A model generated the notes under the pieces. The model was not told the origin of the DNA. It saw nothing but the letters and a program-made list of their open reading frames with translations, and did not search any database. From assembly GCA_030427585.1 (NCBI GenBank), contig JAUIBW010000006.1:148714-212713 (forward strand): a DNA stretch of 64,000 bases, written 5' to 3'. Position numbers and translations under genes: made by a program. Positions 19,680 to 29,099 of this stretch are shown here, one piece after another (the stretch's first letter is position 1; each line of letters starts with the position of its first letter). The DNA comes from Bacteroidia bacterium (GTDB lineage Bacteria > Bacteroidota > Bacteroidia > Flavobacteriales > Flavobacteriaceae).

Positions 19680-20393
19680 ATGGTTAAAAGACAAACAGCA
19701 ATAAAAATTAGAAAAGCACATAGGTATTTAGGCCTCTTTTTAGGAATTCAGTTTTTGCTATGGACTGTTAGTGGTTTATATTTTAGTTGGACAAATATTG
19801 ATGATATTCATGGTGATCAATTTAAAAATGAAAATGTTAAGGTTATATCTTTTAAAGATTTGATAAAACCATCTCAAATAGAAACAAATGATCCTATCCA
19901 ATCACTAGAACTTAGAGAGGTTGCCGGGCAACCCTATTATTGGATAAATGATAAACAACTTTTTAACGCAAATACAGGAGTAGCAAAACCAGAAATTACT
20001 TCTTCTGAAGCTTTAAAAATTGCAGAAAAGAATATGTCACCAGAATTAAAAGTAATTGGTATAGAAAAAATAGAAAAAGTAGGCAATCATCATGAATATC
20101 GTGAAAGACCACTACCAGCCTATGTTGTTTCTTATGAACACTCTCAAAACGTAAAAGCATACATCTCGATAAAAGATGGAAGTTTTCAAAGAGTAAGACA
20201 TCAATCGTGGCGTTGGTTTGATTTTCTTTGGATGACTCATACCATGGATTATGAAGGAAGAGATAATTTTAATACAATCATTCTTAGAGCCTTCTCTCTA
20301 TTAGGATTAATAACGGTACTAAGCGGATTTACATTATGGTTTGTATCCTCACCAACTGTTAGAAAAATAAAAAAAAATAAGCGTCATGAATAA
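19680..20393 (+). CDS. PepSY domain membrane protein
   Basis: A 237-residue inner-membrane protein with a helix near each end (about 15-35 and 198-222) and a periplasmic PepSY-like region between (VAGQPYYWINDKQL, SEALKIAEKN). The start RKAHRYLGLFLGIQF and the C-terminal HxMD-type segment (DFLWMTHTMDYEGRDNFN) resemble the PepSY-TM family. Its role in copper loci is unclear; reduction or handling of periplasmic copper has been suggested for related iron/copper-linked proteins, but nothing in the sequence proves it. It overlaps cusB by 8 bp (20386-20393), implying coupled translation. Confidence 0.85.
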   Translation: MVKRQTAIKIRKAHRYLGLFLGIQFLLWTVSGLYFSWTNIDDIHGDQFKNENVKVISFKDLIKPSQIETNDPIQSLELREVAGQPYYWINDKQLFNANTGVAKPEITSSEALKIAEKNMSPELKVIGIEKIEKVGNHHEYRERPLPAYVVSYEHSQNVKAYISIKDGSFQRVRHQSWRWFDFLWMTHTMDYEGRDNFNTIILRAFSLLGLITVLSGFTLWFVSSPTVRKIKKNKRHE

Positions 20394-22104
20394 GAACATC
20401 ATTTATATAGGTATCGCAGTTCTTGTGGGATTATTAGGAGGATATTTTATTTTTGGAAGTAACAATTCTACTCAATCCAGTCACAATAATCACCAGGAAG
20501 AAGCTACAGCAGATCAAATGTGGACTTGCTCGATGCATCCGCAAATCATGCAGGAAGAACCTGGTGATTGTCCAATATGCGGTATGGATCTAATTCCTGA
20601 AGAAACTAGTACAGATGGGCTATCTGCCGATCAATTTAAAATGACAGAAAATGCTATGGCATTAGCAAATATCCAAACTACTAGTATCAGTAATCTAGTA
20701 TCTGATGATAAAAACAGGATTACATTATCCGGAAAAATAATGGAAAATGAGGAAGCAAATGCAATACAGGCTAGCTATTTTGATGGTAGAATTGAAAGAT
20801 TAAATGTTAATTATAAAGGGCAGGAAGTTAGAAAAGGGCAAAAATTAGCAACTATTTATGCCCCTGATCTTATCGCAGCGCAACAAGAACTTATTACTGC
20901 AGTATCACTTAAAGAATCTCAACCAATACTGTATAAAGCCGTTCGTAATAAATTGAAGTTATGGAAACTTTCAGACAATCAAATCAATGCTATAGAATCT
21001 TCTGGTAAGATTCAGGAAAATTTTGCTATTTATGCAACCGTTTCGGGCACTGTTTCAGAAGTAATGAGTGCAGAAGGTGATTATATAAAACAAGGGCAGC
21101 CTATTTTAAAAGTAAGTAACCTTAGTACGGTTTGGGCAGAATTTGATGTATATGAAAACCAAATTGCGCAATTTAAAAAAGGGCAACAAATCAATATTAC
21201 TACAACAGCCTATCCCGATAGAAAATTTGAAGGCACAATTTCTTTTATAGATCCAATTTTAAATGCTAAAACAAGAACCGTTACAATAAGAACTAATCTT
21301 AATAATCGTGATCAGCTTTTTAAACCAGGAATGTTTGTAACTGGTAGTGTGGCAAGTAAAACTAAAATGAAAGAGCAACTTGTAATCCCGGCAAGTGCTG
21401 TGTTATGGACAGGTAAACGTTCTGTGGTGTATATAAAAGCAAGTGCTACCGAACCCATTTTTGAAATGAGAGAGGTAGTATTAGGAAGTGCTACAGGAAA
21501 TACATATATCATTTTAAATGGGCTTAATGATGGTGATGAAATCGTAACTAATGGAGCGTTTACTGTGGATGCGGCAGCACAATTACAGGGTAAAAAATCA
21601 ATGATGAACAAAGAAGGAGGGGAGACTGTGACTGGTCATGAAGGGCATGTAGGTATGCAAATGGAAGTATCAAAGTCATTACAAAAAGACTTTTTACCAG
21701 CCTTTGTACCATATTTACAAATGAAAGATGCCTTTGTAAACTCTAATGCTTCTCAGGTTTCTATTGCTGCAAGAGCGACTAATAAAATCTTAAAAGCAAT
21801 CAAAACTTCGAATTTGAATACTGTAGAAAAAACTTATCTTACTAAAAGTATTGGTATATTAGATCACCTTGCCAATACTGAAGAATTAGAAAAACAAAGA
21901 ACCTATTTTGTATCATTAAATGAGAATATAGTAGCATTAATATCTAACTTTACCGAGTTAAATACCGCAATATATGTACAAAAATGCCCAATGGCTAATA
22001 CCAATAAAGGAGCTATTTGGATAAGTAAGGAAAAAGAAATTCGTAATCCTTATTTTGGTGATGCAATGCTAACCTGTGGAAGTGTTATTGATACAATTAA
22101 ATAG
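20386..22104 (+). CDS. cusB: CusB-type RND periplasmic adaptor with metal-binding N-terminus and DUF3347 tail
   Basis: A 572-residue membrane-fusion protein linking CusA and the TolC-like channel. Order: N-terminal anchor helix (5-23, no lipobox); heavy-metal-binding domain WTCSMHPQIM...CPICGMDL (about 45-71); barrel-sandwich and helical hairpin (about 115-240); beta-barrel domains (to about 400); DUF3347 domain (about 430-572) ending with CPMAN and KEKEIRNPYFGD. The C-terminal domain is shared with the lipoprotein at 15926. Fusion of metal-binding caps at both ends fits a metal-relay role. The order cusA, tolC, ..., cusB is unusual in that the adaptor is last. Confidence 0.95.
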   Translation: MNKNIIYIGIAVLVGLLGGYFIFGSNNSTQSSHNNHQEEATADQMWTCSMHPQIMQEEPGDCPICGMDLIPEETSTDGLSADQFKMTENAMALANIQTTSISNLVSDDKNRITLSGKIMENEEANAIQASYFDGRIERLNVNYKGQEVRKGQKLATIYAPDLIAAQQELITAVSLKESQPILYKAVRNKLKLWKLSDNQINAIESSGKIQENFAIYATVSGTVSEVMSAEGDYIKQGQPILKVSNLSTVWAEFDVYENQIAQFKKGQQINITTTAYPDRKFEGTISFIDPILNAKTRTVTIRTNLNNRDQLFKPGMFVTGSVASKTKMKEQLVIPASAVLWTGKRSVVYIKASATEPIFEMREVVLGSATGNTYIILNGLNDGDEIVTNGAFTVDAAAQLQGKKSMMNKEGGETVTGHEGHVGMQMEVSKSLQKDFLPAFVPYLQMKDAFVNSNASQVSIAARATNKILKAIKTSNLNTVEKTYLTKSIGILDHLANTEELEKQRTYFVSLNENIVALISNFTELNTAIYVQKCPMANTNKGAIWISKEKEIRNPYFGDAMLTCGSVIDTIK

Positions 22105-22141
22105 AAGTAGGAATAAGAAAGATCATCCTTTACAAATAATA

Positions 22142-22870
22142 CTATTTTTTAATAGCATTGGTTAAATTATGTTTGTAAACATTACCGATAGGAATATCAA
22201 TTCCTGCTATTTTTAAACGATTACCTTCAATTGTTTGTATTTTTTTTAGAGCAATTATATAAGAACGATGTATTCTTAAAAATTGACTTTTTGGCAAAGT
22301 GTTTTCAAAATTAGTTAACCTTTCTAATGAGGTAATGGTTTCATTATCAAGATGTATCTTGACATAACTTCCTAAACTTTCCAAATATAAAATACTACCT
22401 AATTGAATTTGATGGATTTTTTTGTCTCCTTTTATAAATACGCTATCATTTTGATTTACTGAAATGTTAGTATTTAGTGAAGATTGATTTTCGGATTCTT
22501 TTTGTGTGCTCTCTATCATTTTCTTTTGATTTTGAGCTTTATTTATAGCTTTCAAAAACCGTTCAAAACTAAATGGTTTTAATAGGTAATCCAGAATACT
22601 TAATTCATAACCTTCAATAGCATATTCCTGATACGCTGTAGTGACAATAATTAAAGGAGGATTACTTAGGGTACGTAAAAAATCCAACCCTTTAAGTTTT
22701 GGCATATTGATATCTAAAAAAATTAAATCTACTTTATTATCATTTAAATAATTCATAGCCTCAAATGCCGAATAACATTCTTTAGCAACATTTAAAAATG
22801 AAAGATTTGCACAATAGTTTTTTATCACTTTATGTGCCAAAGGTTCGTCATCTATCGTTATGCAGTTCAT
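22142..22870 (-). CDS. LytTR-family response regulator (ABC/M1 module 1)
   Basis: A 242-residue response regulator. The receiver domain (1-115) has acidic Asp7/Asp8, phospho-acceptor Asp53 in LIFLDINMPK and a conserved TTAYQEYAIEGYEL. The LytTR DNA-binding domain (about 145-240) has FLRIHRSYIIALKKIQTIEGN. It overlaps the kinase gene by 4 bp (ATGA, 22867-22870), so the two are co-translated. It is a close paralogue of the regulator at 43966. It faces, across the kinase gene, the ABC ATPase/permease-M1 genes at 24133-28639, its likely targets. It converges with cusB (37-bp gap). Confidence 0.95.
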   Translation of the reverse strand: MNCITIDDEPLAHKVIKNYCANLSFLNVAKECYSAFEAMNYLNDNKVDLIFLDINMPKLKGLDFLRTLSNPPLIIVTTAYQEYAIEGYELSILDYLLKPFSFERFLKAINKAQNQKKMIESTQKESENQSSLNTNISVNQNDSVFIKGDKKIHQIQLGSILYLESLGSYVKIHLDNETITSLERLTNFENTLPKSQFLRIHRSYIIALKKIQTIEGNRLKIAGIDIPIGNVYKHNLTNAIKK

Positions 22871-23907
22871 TCTAGATTTAGTTTTAAATCAACAGTAAAA
22901 ACAGTGTTTTTTTTACTGATTTTTAGTTCATGCGCATTTGGATAAATTAAAGATAACCTTCTTTTTACATTTTCAAGACCAATTCCACCATCATTTCCAT
23001 TTTCTGTATCACTAAAATTATTTTCAATATACAGATGTGCTAATTTTTCTGTCGTTTCTAGCTTAAAATTTATAAATGCATTTTTTTCCATGTGATCAAA
23101 ACCATGTTTAAATGCGTTTTCTAAAAACACAATTAAGATCATGGGCGCAATTTGTTTTGCCTCATTATCTATATTCTTTTCGAAAGTAATAATCCCACGA
23201 TGATGATGTCGCATTTTTTGCAGTTCAATAAAGTTTTCTAAATATGTTATTTCACCCCCAATAGAAACTTTGGGTTCTTTACAATCATAAATAGTATAGC
23301 GCATTATTTCTGACAATTTTAAAATTAATGAGGGTGTTTTATCAGATTTCTCGAGAGAGAGTGCATATAAATTATTTAATGTATTAAAGAAGAAATGCGG
23401 ATTGATTTGATTTTTTAGTAAAGACAATTCTAAGTGAAGACGATCATTTTCGATCTGATTTATTTTTGAGAGTTGAATAAACCATCTATAGGAAAGGTTT
23501 AATAATGTAGAAACCAATATGATAACTATCATGCCAGTAATTCCACTTTCTGGTGCCATTTCCTGATATGGTTGGTTAAACCAATAGTGATCCATTAAGG
23601 GCTCTCCATATCCTATTATATACCCCCAACCAATGATTATGATAAGAAGCAATACAACATAAATGAAATATCGTTTTTTTACTAAATACTTTGGTATAAT
23701 CCAATATACATTAACGTAAACAGGAGGAGCTATTAACAAAAGAATACTTGTAGTGATTTGAAGAAAATAATTGGTAAGGGAAGATAGAGTAAACGTATTT
23801 TCATCAGAAATAATATAACTTAGTGTAACAATTAAAATGATACTAAATAGCACCAAAATATGTATAAGAATGTTTTTTCTTCTGGTATCTAGTGTTTGAA
23901 TTTTCAT
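22867..23907 (-). CDS. LytS-type sensor histidine kinase (ABC/M1 module 1)
   Basis: A 346-residue kinase with four transmembrane helices (about 12-33, 45-65, 80-100, 122-142) and almost no periplasmic loop, so it probably senses a signal within or at the membrane. The His_kinase domain has NQINPHFFFNTLNNLY (phospho-acceptor His171); an HATPase part follows with N-box PMILIVFLENAFKHG and G-box GGIGLENVKRRL. It is co-translated with the LytTR regulator. A 4-TM kinase beside an ABC exporter resembles bacitracin/antimicrobial-sensing modules of Firmicutes in layout, but not in permease type. Confidence 0.93.
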   Translation of the reverse strand: MKIQTLDTRRKNILIHILVLFSIILIVTLSYIISDENTFTLSSLTNYFLQITTSILLLIAPPVYVNVYWIIPKYLVKKRYFIYVVLLLIIIIGWGYIIGYGEPLMDHYWFNQPYQEMAPESGITGMIVIILVSTLLNLSYRWFIQLSKINQIENDRLHLELSLLKNQINPHFFFNTLNNLYALSLEKSDKTPSLILKLSEIMRYTIYDCKEPKVSIGGEITYLENFIELQKMRHHHRGIITFEKNIDNEAKQIAPMILIVFLENAFKHGFDHMEKNAFINFKLETTEKLAHLYIENNFSDTENGNDGGIGLENVKRRLSLIYPNAHELKISKKNTVFTVDLKLNLE

Positions 23908-23965
23908 AGTAATCTATTCTTGGAAATAAAAATATTAAAACTCGTAGAGTTCGACCATTTTAATT

Positions 23966-24017
23966 AACGAACAGCTTGTTACCATCAATAAAAGTACGTT
24001 TTTTATCAATGAACAGC
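23966..24017. promoter_or_regulatory. Direct repeats, candidate LytTR operator of module 1
   Basis: AACGAACAGC (23966-23975) and AATGAACAGC (24008-24017) are direct repeats starting 42 bp apart, about four helical turns. Read on the minus strand they are GCTGTTCGTT and GCTGTTCATT, each containing GTTCRT, which fits the core of the LytTR half-site consensus (GTTNRK). They lie in the divergent region between kinase and ABC ATPase. Confidence 0.4.
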
Positions 24018-24132
24018 ATTCATTAATAATAATACACTTTTTAACCATTTATATAAAGGAGTTGGTTAAAAAAAATTGATTTCTTCTTGTGCTTACTTTC
24101 TTTTTGTTCCCGACTTTATAAAACAATAGCTT

Positions 24133-25014
24133 ATGGAATTAGTAATCAAAAATTTATGCAAAACATATTCAAACGGAGTAAAAGCATTAGATAATCTTTC
24201 TCTCGAAATTTCTAACGGAATGTTTGGTTTGTTGGGCCCTAATGGAGCTGGGAAATCATCGCTTATGAGAACATTGGCCACATTACAAGAAGCAGATAGT
24301 GGTACTATGCATTTAGATGATATCAATATTCTCGAAAACCCAATTGAATTGCGAAAAGTGCTAGGGTATTTACCACAAGAATTTGGAGTATACCCAAAAA
24401 TTACAGCAAAAGAATTACTAGATCATTTAGCCATATTAAAGGGAATAACCAATAACAAAGAAAGAATAGAATTAGTGAATTTTTTATTGCAAAAAGTAAA
24501 TCTATATGAAAAAAGAAACAAAAGTGTAAAAGGTTTTTCTGGTGGGATGAAACAAAGAATTGGTATTGCTCAAGCCTTAATTGGCAATCCAAAACTAATT
24601 ATTGTTGATGAGCCTACCGCGGGATTAGACCCCGGAGAAAGAAATAGGTTTCATAACCTTCTCGCGGATGTAGCAGAGGATGTTATTATTATTCTTTCTA
24701 CACATATTGTAGAAGATGTGAGAGAACTATGCCAAAACATGGCAATCATGAATCAAGGAAGACTAATTTGTAAGGGTAGGCCACAACATGTAATCGATGA
24801 ATTAAATGACAGAGTATGGCAAAAGCTAATTGAACGAAATGAACTCGAAGATTACAGTAATCAACATATGATTATCTCTAATAAAATGGTTGGTGGTAAA
24901 CCTTTGATTCATGTTTTAAGTGACATAAAACCAGGAGTAGGATTTACTCGTGTTCCACCAACTCTGGAAGATGTGTTTTTTTCCAAAATTAATATAACCA
25001 GCACAGTAATTTAA
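24133..25014 (+). CDS. ABC transporter ATP-binding protein (ABC/M1 module 1)
   Basis: A 293-residue ATPase with Walker A GPNGAGKS (about 35-42), Q-loop LPQEFG, signature FSGGMKQR, Walker B LIIVDEPTAGLDP and a switch His in STHIVED. It is of the drug/antibiotic-export (CcmA/BcrA-like) subfamily and is the engine for the permease/M1 protein that starts 31 bp downstream. It is closely similar over its whole length to the ATPase at 48048. The C-terminal about 70 residues after the ABC core are a family extension ending in a LEDVFF element. Confidence 0.95.
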   Translation: MELVIKNLCKTYSNGVKALDNLSLEISNGMFGLLGPNGAGKSSLMRTLATLQEADSGTMHLDDINILENPIELRKVLGYLPQEFGVYPKITAKELLDHLAILKGITNNKERIELVNFLLQKVNLYEKRNKSVKGFSGGMKQRIGIAQALIGNPKLIIVDEPTAGLDPGERNRFHNLLADVAEDVIIILSTHIVEDVRELCQNMAIMNQGRLICKGRPQHVIDELNDRVWQKLIERNELEDYSNQHMIISNKMVGGKPLIHVLSDIKPGVGFTRVPPTLEDVFFSKINITSTVI

Positions 25015-25045
25015 AATTGTATTAACCAACTCAAAACGTAACATT

Positions 25046-28000
25046 ATGTTTAAATCATTCCTGTTTAAAGAGATTTCTATAGGTATAAAAAGACCCATGA
25101 TATATATATTCTTTTTCATATTTACAATAATTGCTACTATAGGAGTTATTAATGATAATATCGTATTTGGAGGAGCTATAGGAAACGTATTAAAAAATGC
25201 ACCTCATGTTATCACTATTTATGTAGCGAATATGTCAATTTTTGGATTGTTAATTGCTACGGCATATTTTAACAATGCGGCTTTGAGGGATTATCAAAAT
25301 CATTTCGATGAAATTCTTTTTAGTACACCTATTCATAAAGCTAGTTATTTTTTTGGTCGTTTTTTCGGAGCACTTTTTTTGTCTACAATCCCACTATTAG
25401 GTGTGTTTTTTGGGTTTTTAATTGGGTCTGGTATAGGTCCCGAATCAGGAATGATACATGTCGATAGAGTAGGAGATCTTCAATTAAGTTTTTTTATAAA
25501 TAATTATTTTTTATATGTTCTGCCCAATATGTTTGTTTCGGGAGTTATTATTTATGCCGTAGCTCTAAAATGGAAAAGTACGATCATATCTTTTATCGCT
25601 ACGATTATCATTATTATTGGATATCTCGTGGCAGGAACATTCTTAACCGATATTAGCACCGAGTACTTAGCTGCTCTCACCGATATTTTGGGTGTTAGAG
25701 CATATCAAATAGATTCTAAATATTTTACAAGTGTTGAAAAAAATACAAATGTTATATCTGCAAATGGGTGGTTATTTGTGAATAGAATTCTATGGGTAAT
25801 TATAGGGCTTGTTATAATCATTAGTTCATATCTATCTTTTTCATTTATTCAAAAAAATAAAAAAGAAAAAAAAGAAAAAAAAGTTAGTAAAAAAGATAAG
25901 ACTATAAAAGTTTATAGTTTTCCAAAAGTGCAAAGTAGCTTTAATTTTAAGACTTCAAAAAAGCAGTTTATTAGTTTTTTTAAAATAAACTTTTATACCA
26001 TTTTAAAAAGTAACACTTTTAAAATAATGCTTATCGTTGGAGCGTTACTTCTAGTCAATAAATTACTAAATGGATTTGATTTTTACGGAGTTAAATCATA
26101 CCCTGTTACGTATAAAATCTTAGATTTCAATCGACCTTTAAGTACAATCGTTGGAATGATCATGCTAGTTTTTTTTAGTGGAGAATTGGTATGGAGAGAA
26201 CGATCAAATAATATTAACGGAGTTATAGATGGATCACCACACAGTTCAATCGTTTTGCTTCTTGCTAAAATTACTTCATTAATAGCACTTAATGTTATAT
26301 TTGATGTATTCCTTATTTTGATTTCTATTAGTTATCAATTGTTGAGTGGGTATACTAGTCCCGATATCGATATCTATTTATTAGATTTTATTTACTCTGG
26401 ATTATCAATATATATGATATGGTCTTGTATTTTGGTTTTTATACAAATCATTATCAATAATAAATACATAGGTTATTTCTTTTCTGTAGTACTTCTTTTC
26501 TTGTTTGAGTTTGTTATTGTAGATACTTTGGGAATAGAATCTTATATGGTAAACCTTGGTTTTATGCCAGATTATCAATATTCTGATATGAATGGTTTTA
26601 GTGCAGTATTAGTTTCAAAAAATTGGTTTAGTTTATATTGGATATTGTTTGGACTATTACTTATTACTATTGGAAGTTTGTTATGGATACGAGGTTCTAT
26701 AAAAGGAATAAAAGATAGAATTAAGTCAGCCAAAAAGCATTTTACAAAGAAACACGCATTGACTTTAATTACAATTTTTCATTTGTTTTTCCTTACTTCA
26801 AGTTTTGTCTACTATAATACACAGGTAAAAAATCCTTATCATACTGCTAATGAAATAGTGATTATGCAGGTGGCTTATGAACAGCAATATAAAAAATATG
26901 AAAATATCCCACAGCCAAAGTTTGGTGATGTTACCTACAAGGTAGATATATATCCTGAGGAACGTAATTTACTTGCTAAAACACATATCACATTGCTAAA
27001 CGAGACAAATGAGACAATAGATTCTTTACACTACTCTATTTCTAGGCACTATGCAAAAGAGAAATGGGATATTACGTTAAAGATCCCGAATGCAAAATTA
27101 GTTTTTAAAGATAGAGAATTGGGATATCTAATATATAAACTGGATACGCCATTACAACCTGGCTCTAGAATGAATATTGTTATAGATGCAGTATATAAAA
27201 GTAAAGGATTCGAAAACAAGGTTTCTAATTTACGTGTAGCAAAAAACGGAACTTTTATCGAGTGCTCTTATATATTACCTACAATTGGATATGATGAAAA
27301 TAATGAGCTCATGGATCAAAATGATAGAAAGAAATATAACCTTCCTATAAGAAAAAAAATGGCACGATTAGATGCGAATGATGGTAATAACACTAAGCAA
27401 AATTATTTTACAGAAGGAGAATCCGATTGGGTAAATGTTGAAACGATTATTTCAACATCAAATAATCAAATAGCTATTGCTCCGGGAACACTAATAAAAG
27501 AATGGAAAGCTAACGGGCGCTCATATTTTAAGTATAAAAATGATCACAGTTCTTTAAATTTTGTCAATTTTATGTCTGCAGAGTATGAAGTATCTCGCAA
27601 AAAGTGGAATGGTATTGATATCGAAGTATATTATCATAAAGATCATGATTACAATATTGATATGATGCTAGATGCTATAGAAGAATCATTAAAATATTAT
27701 ACCAAAAACTTTGGACCTTATGTTCATAACCAGGCCAGAATAATCGAGATACCAAGGTATTATAACTTTGCGCAGGCATTTCCTGGTACAATGCCTTATA
27801 CCGAAGGGGGTGGATTTACAACAGATCTGTCAAACAAAAATGATAATAATGTTATTGAAGCCATCATAGCCCACGAAATGGCACACCAATATTGGGCACA
27901 TCAGGTAGTAGGTGCAAATATGCAAGGAGCTACAATGTTATCTGAAAGTTTTTCAGAGTATGCGGCATTAATGGTAATGAAAAACAGAATAAAGGATGAT

Positions 28001-28639
28001 AGTAAAATGAAACAATATCTAAACTATGATTTTGAAAGATATTTAAAAGGTAGAAGTGCTGAAGCCGAAAAAGAATTGCCTTTGTATAAAGTAGAAAATC
28101 AAGGATATATTCATTATGGTAAGGGAAGTGTTGTATTGTACGCATTACAAGATTATATAGGAGAGAAGAAAATAAATACTGCTTTAAAAAACTTTTTGAA
28201 CGAATATAAATATAAAGAATCACCCTATCCAACAACTCATGATTTTCTAAGACATTTGAAACCGCAAGTGCCTGATTCATTAAATTACTTAATAACCGAC
28301 TGGATAAAAGAAATCACGTTATATGATTATCGTTTAAATAGTGCTGACTATAAAAGAAAAGAGAACGGAAAATATGAAGTCTCTATGGGTATTGAAGCAT
28401 ATAAAATAAAAGTCGATAGTTTAGGAATAGAAAATAAGGTAGAACAACATGATTGGGTAGATATAGGAGTATACAGAGATATAGGTGAAAAGCACTTGAT
28501 GTACTCAAAAAGAGTACTATTTACTGATGAGAAAATGAATTTCTCTTTCGAGGTTGATACCATTCCTGCAAAAGCTGTAATCGATCCAAAACGATTATTG
28601 ATAGAACGGATAATTGACGATAATAGTAAAGAATTCTGA
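25046..28639 (+). CDS. ABC permease/M1 zinc metallopeptidase fusion (module 1)
   Basis: A 1197-residue inner-membrane protein. Residues about 1-275 and 320-555 are two ABC-2-type permease halves of about six helices each; the second contains FFSGELVWRER, matching YSGELVWKER of the paralogue. One more helix (about 575-598) leads to an external M1-like peptidase (about 610-1197). Zinc motif HEMAHQYWAH starts at residue 943, the third ligand Glu is in LSESFSEY 19 residues after the last His, and YGKG gives the catalytic Tyr. The GAMEN substrate motif is degenerate (MPYTEGGGF), so classical aminopeptidase activity is uncertain. It likely exports or extracts a substrate and processes peptides at the outer face of the membrane. 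Confidence 0.93.
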   Translation: MFKSFLFKEISIGIKRPMIYIFFFIFTIIATIGVINDNIVFGGAIGNVLKNAPHVITIYVANMSIFGLLIATAYFNNAALRDYQNHFDEILFSTPIHKASYFFGRFFGALFLSTIPLLGVFFGFLIGSGIGPESGMIHVDRVGDLQLSFFINNYFLYVLPNMFVSGVIIYAVALKWKSTIISFIATIIIIIGYLVAGTFLTDISTEYLAALTDILGVRAYQIDSKYFTSVEKNTNVISANGWLFVNRILWVIIGLVIIISSYLSFSFIQKNKKEKKEKKVSKKDKTIKVYSFPKVQSSFNFKTSKKQFISFFKINFYTILKSNTFKIMLIVGALLLVNKLLNGFDFYGVKSYPVTYKILDFNRPLSTIVGMIMLVFFSGELVWRERSNNINGVIDGSPHSSIVLLLAKITSLIALNVIFDVFLILISISYQLLSGYTSPDIDIYLLDFIYSGLSIYMIWSCILVFIQIIINNKYIGYFFSVVLLFLFEFVIVDTLGIESYMVNLGFMPDYQYSDMNGFSAVLVSKNWFSLYWILFGLLLITIGSLLWIRGSIKGIKDRIKSAKKHFTKKHALTLITIFHLFFLTSSFVYYNTQVKNPYHTANEIVIMQVAYEQQYKKYENIPQPKFGDVTYKVDIYPEERNLLAKTHITLLNETNETIDSLHYSISRHYAKEKWDITLKIPNAKLVFKDRELGYLIYKLDTPLQPGSRMNIVIDAVYKSKGFENKVSNLRVAKNGTFIECSYILPTIGYDENNELMDQNDRKKYNLPIRKKMARLDANDGNNTKQNYFTEGESDWVNVETIISTSNNQIAIAPGTLIKEWKANGRSYFKYKNDHSSLNFVNFMSAEYEVSRKKWNGIDIEVYYHKDHDYNIDMMLDAIEESLKYYTKNFGPYVHNQARIIEIPRYYNFAQAFPGTMPYTEGGGFTTDLSNKNDNNVIEAIIAHEMAHQYWAHQVVGANMQGATMLSESFSEYAALMVMKNRIKDDSKMKQYLNYDFERYLKGRSAEAEKELPLYKVENQGYIHYGKGSVVLYALQDYIGEKKINTALKNFLNEYKYKESPYPTTHDFLRHLKPQVPDSLNYLITDWIKEITLYDYRLNSADYKRKENGKYEVSMGIEAYKIKVDSLGIENKVEQHDWVDIGVYRDIGEKHLMYSKRVLFTDEKMNFSFEVDTIPAKAVIDPKRLLIERIIDDNSKEF

Positions 28640-28739
28640 GAGAATACTTTATGAGTTCATATATAATAACATGACACACAAATTCATGGCATCATATTTG
28701 AAAAGCATACTATAATTATTAAAAATAAATTATAGTACA

Positions 28740-28931
28740 ATGAGTAAAGGAACAGTAAAATTCTTCAACGATACCAAAGGTTTCGGTTTTATTAAAGAAG
28801 AAGGTTCAAACAAAGAGCATTTTGTTCACATTTCAGGATTAGTAGATGAAATTCGTGAGGGTGATGAAGTTGAATATGACCTTAAAGAAGGTAAAAAAGG
28901 ATTGAATGCAGTAAACGTAAAAGTTATTTAA
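28740..28931 (+). CDS. Cold-shock protein (CspA family)
   Basis: A 63-residue single cold-shock domain. RNP1 is KGFGFI (13-18) and RNP2 is HFVHIS (27-32), both intact. It binds single-stranded RNA/DNA and melts mRNA structure. The 100-bp leader region before it is A/T rich, and an intrinsic terminator follows. It is transcribed as a single gene. Confidence 0.97.
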   Translation: MSKGTVKFFNDTKGFGFIKEEGSNKEHFVHISGLVDEIREGDEVEYDLKEGKKGLNAVNVKVI

Positions 28932-28957
28932 ACATATACGCTTAAATTTTGTGCTAA

Positions 28958-28990
28958 AGAGGCCTGTCAATTATGATAGGTCTCTTTTTT
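28958..28990 (+). terminator. Intrinsic terminator of the cold-shock gene
   Basis: AGAGGCCTGTCA (28958-28969) pairs with TGATAGGTCTCT (28974-28985), using two G-U pairs, around a 4-base loop, followed by a T-run to 28990. Confidence 0.85.
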
Positions 28991-29099
28991 ATAATATGTC
29001 GAAAGAACATTATCTTATAAAGTTTATTATTTTTAAGATAAAATCCTTTCAAAACTCCCGAAAGACATTAATTTTACACGCCTAAAAAAATAGAATGTT

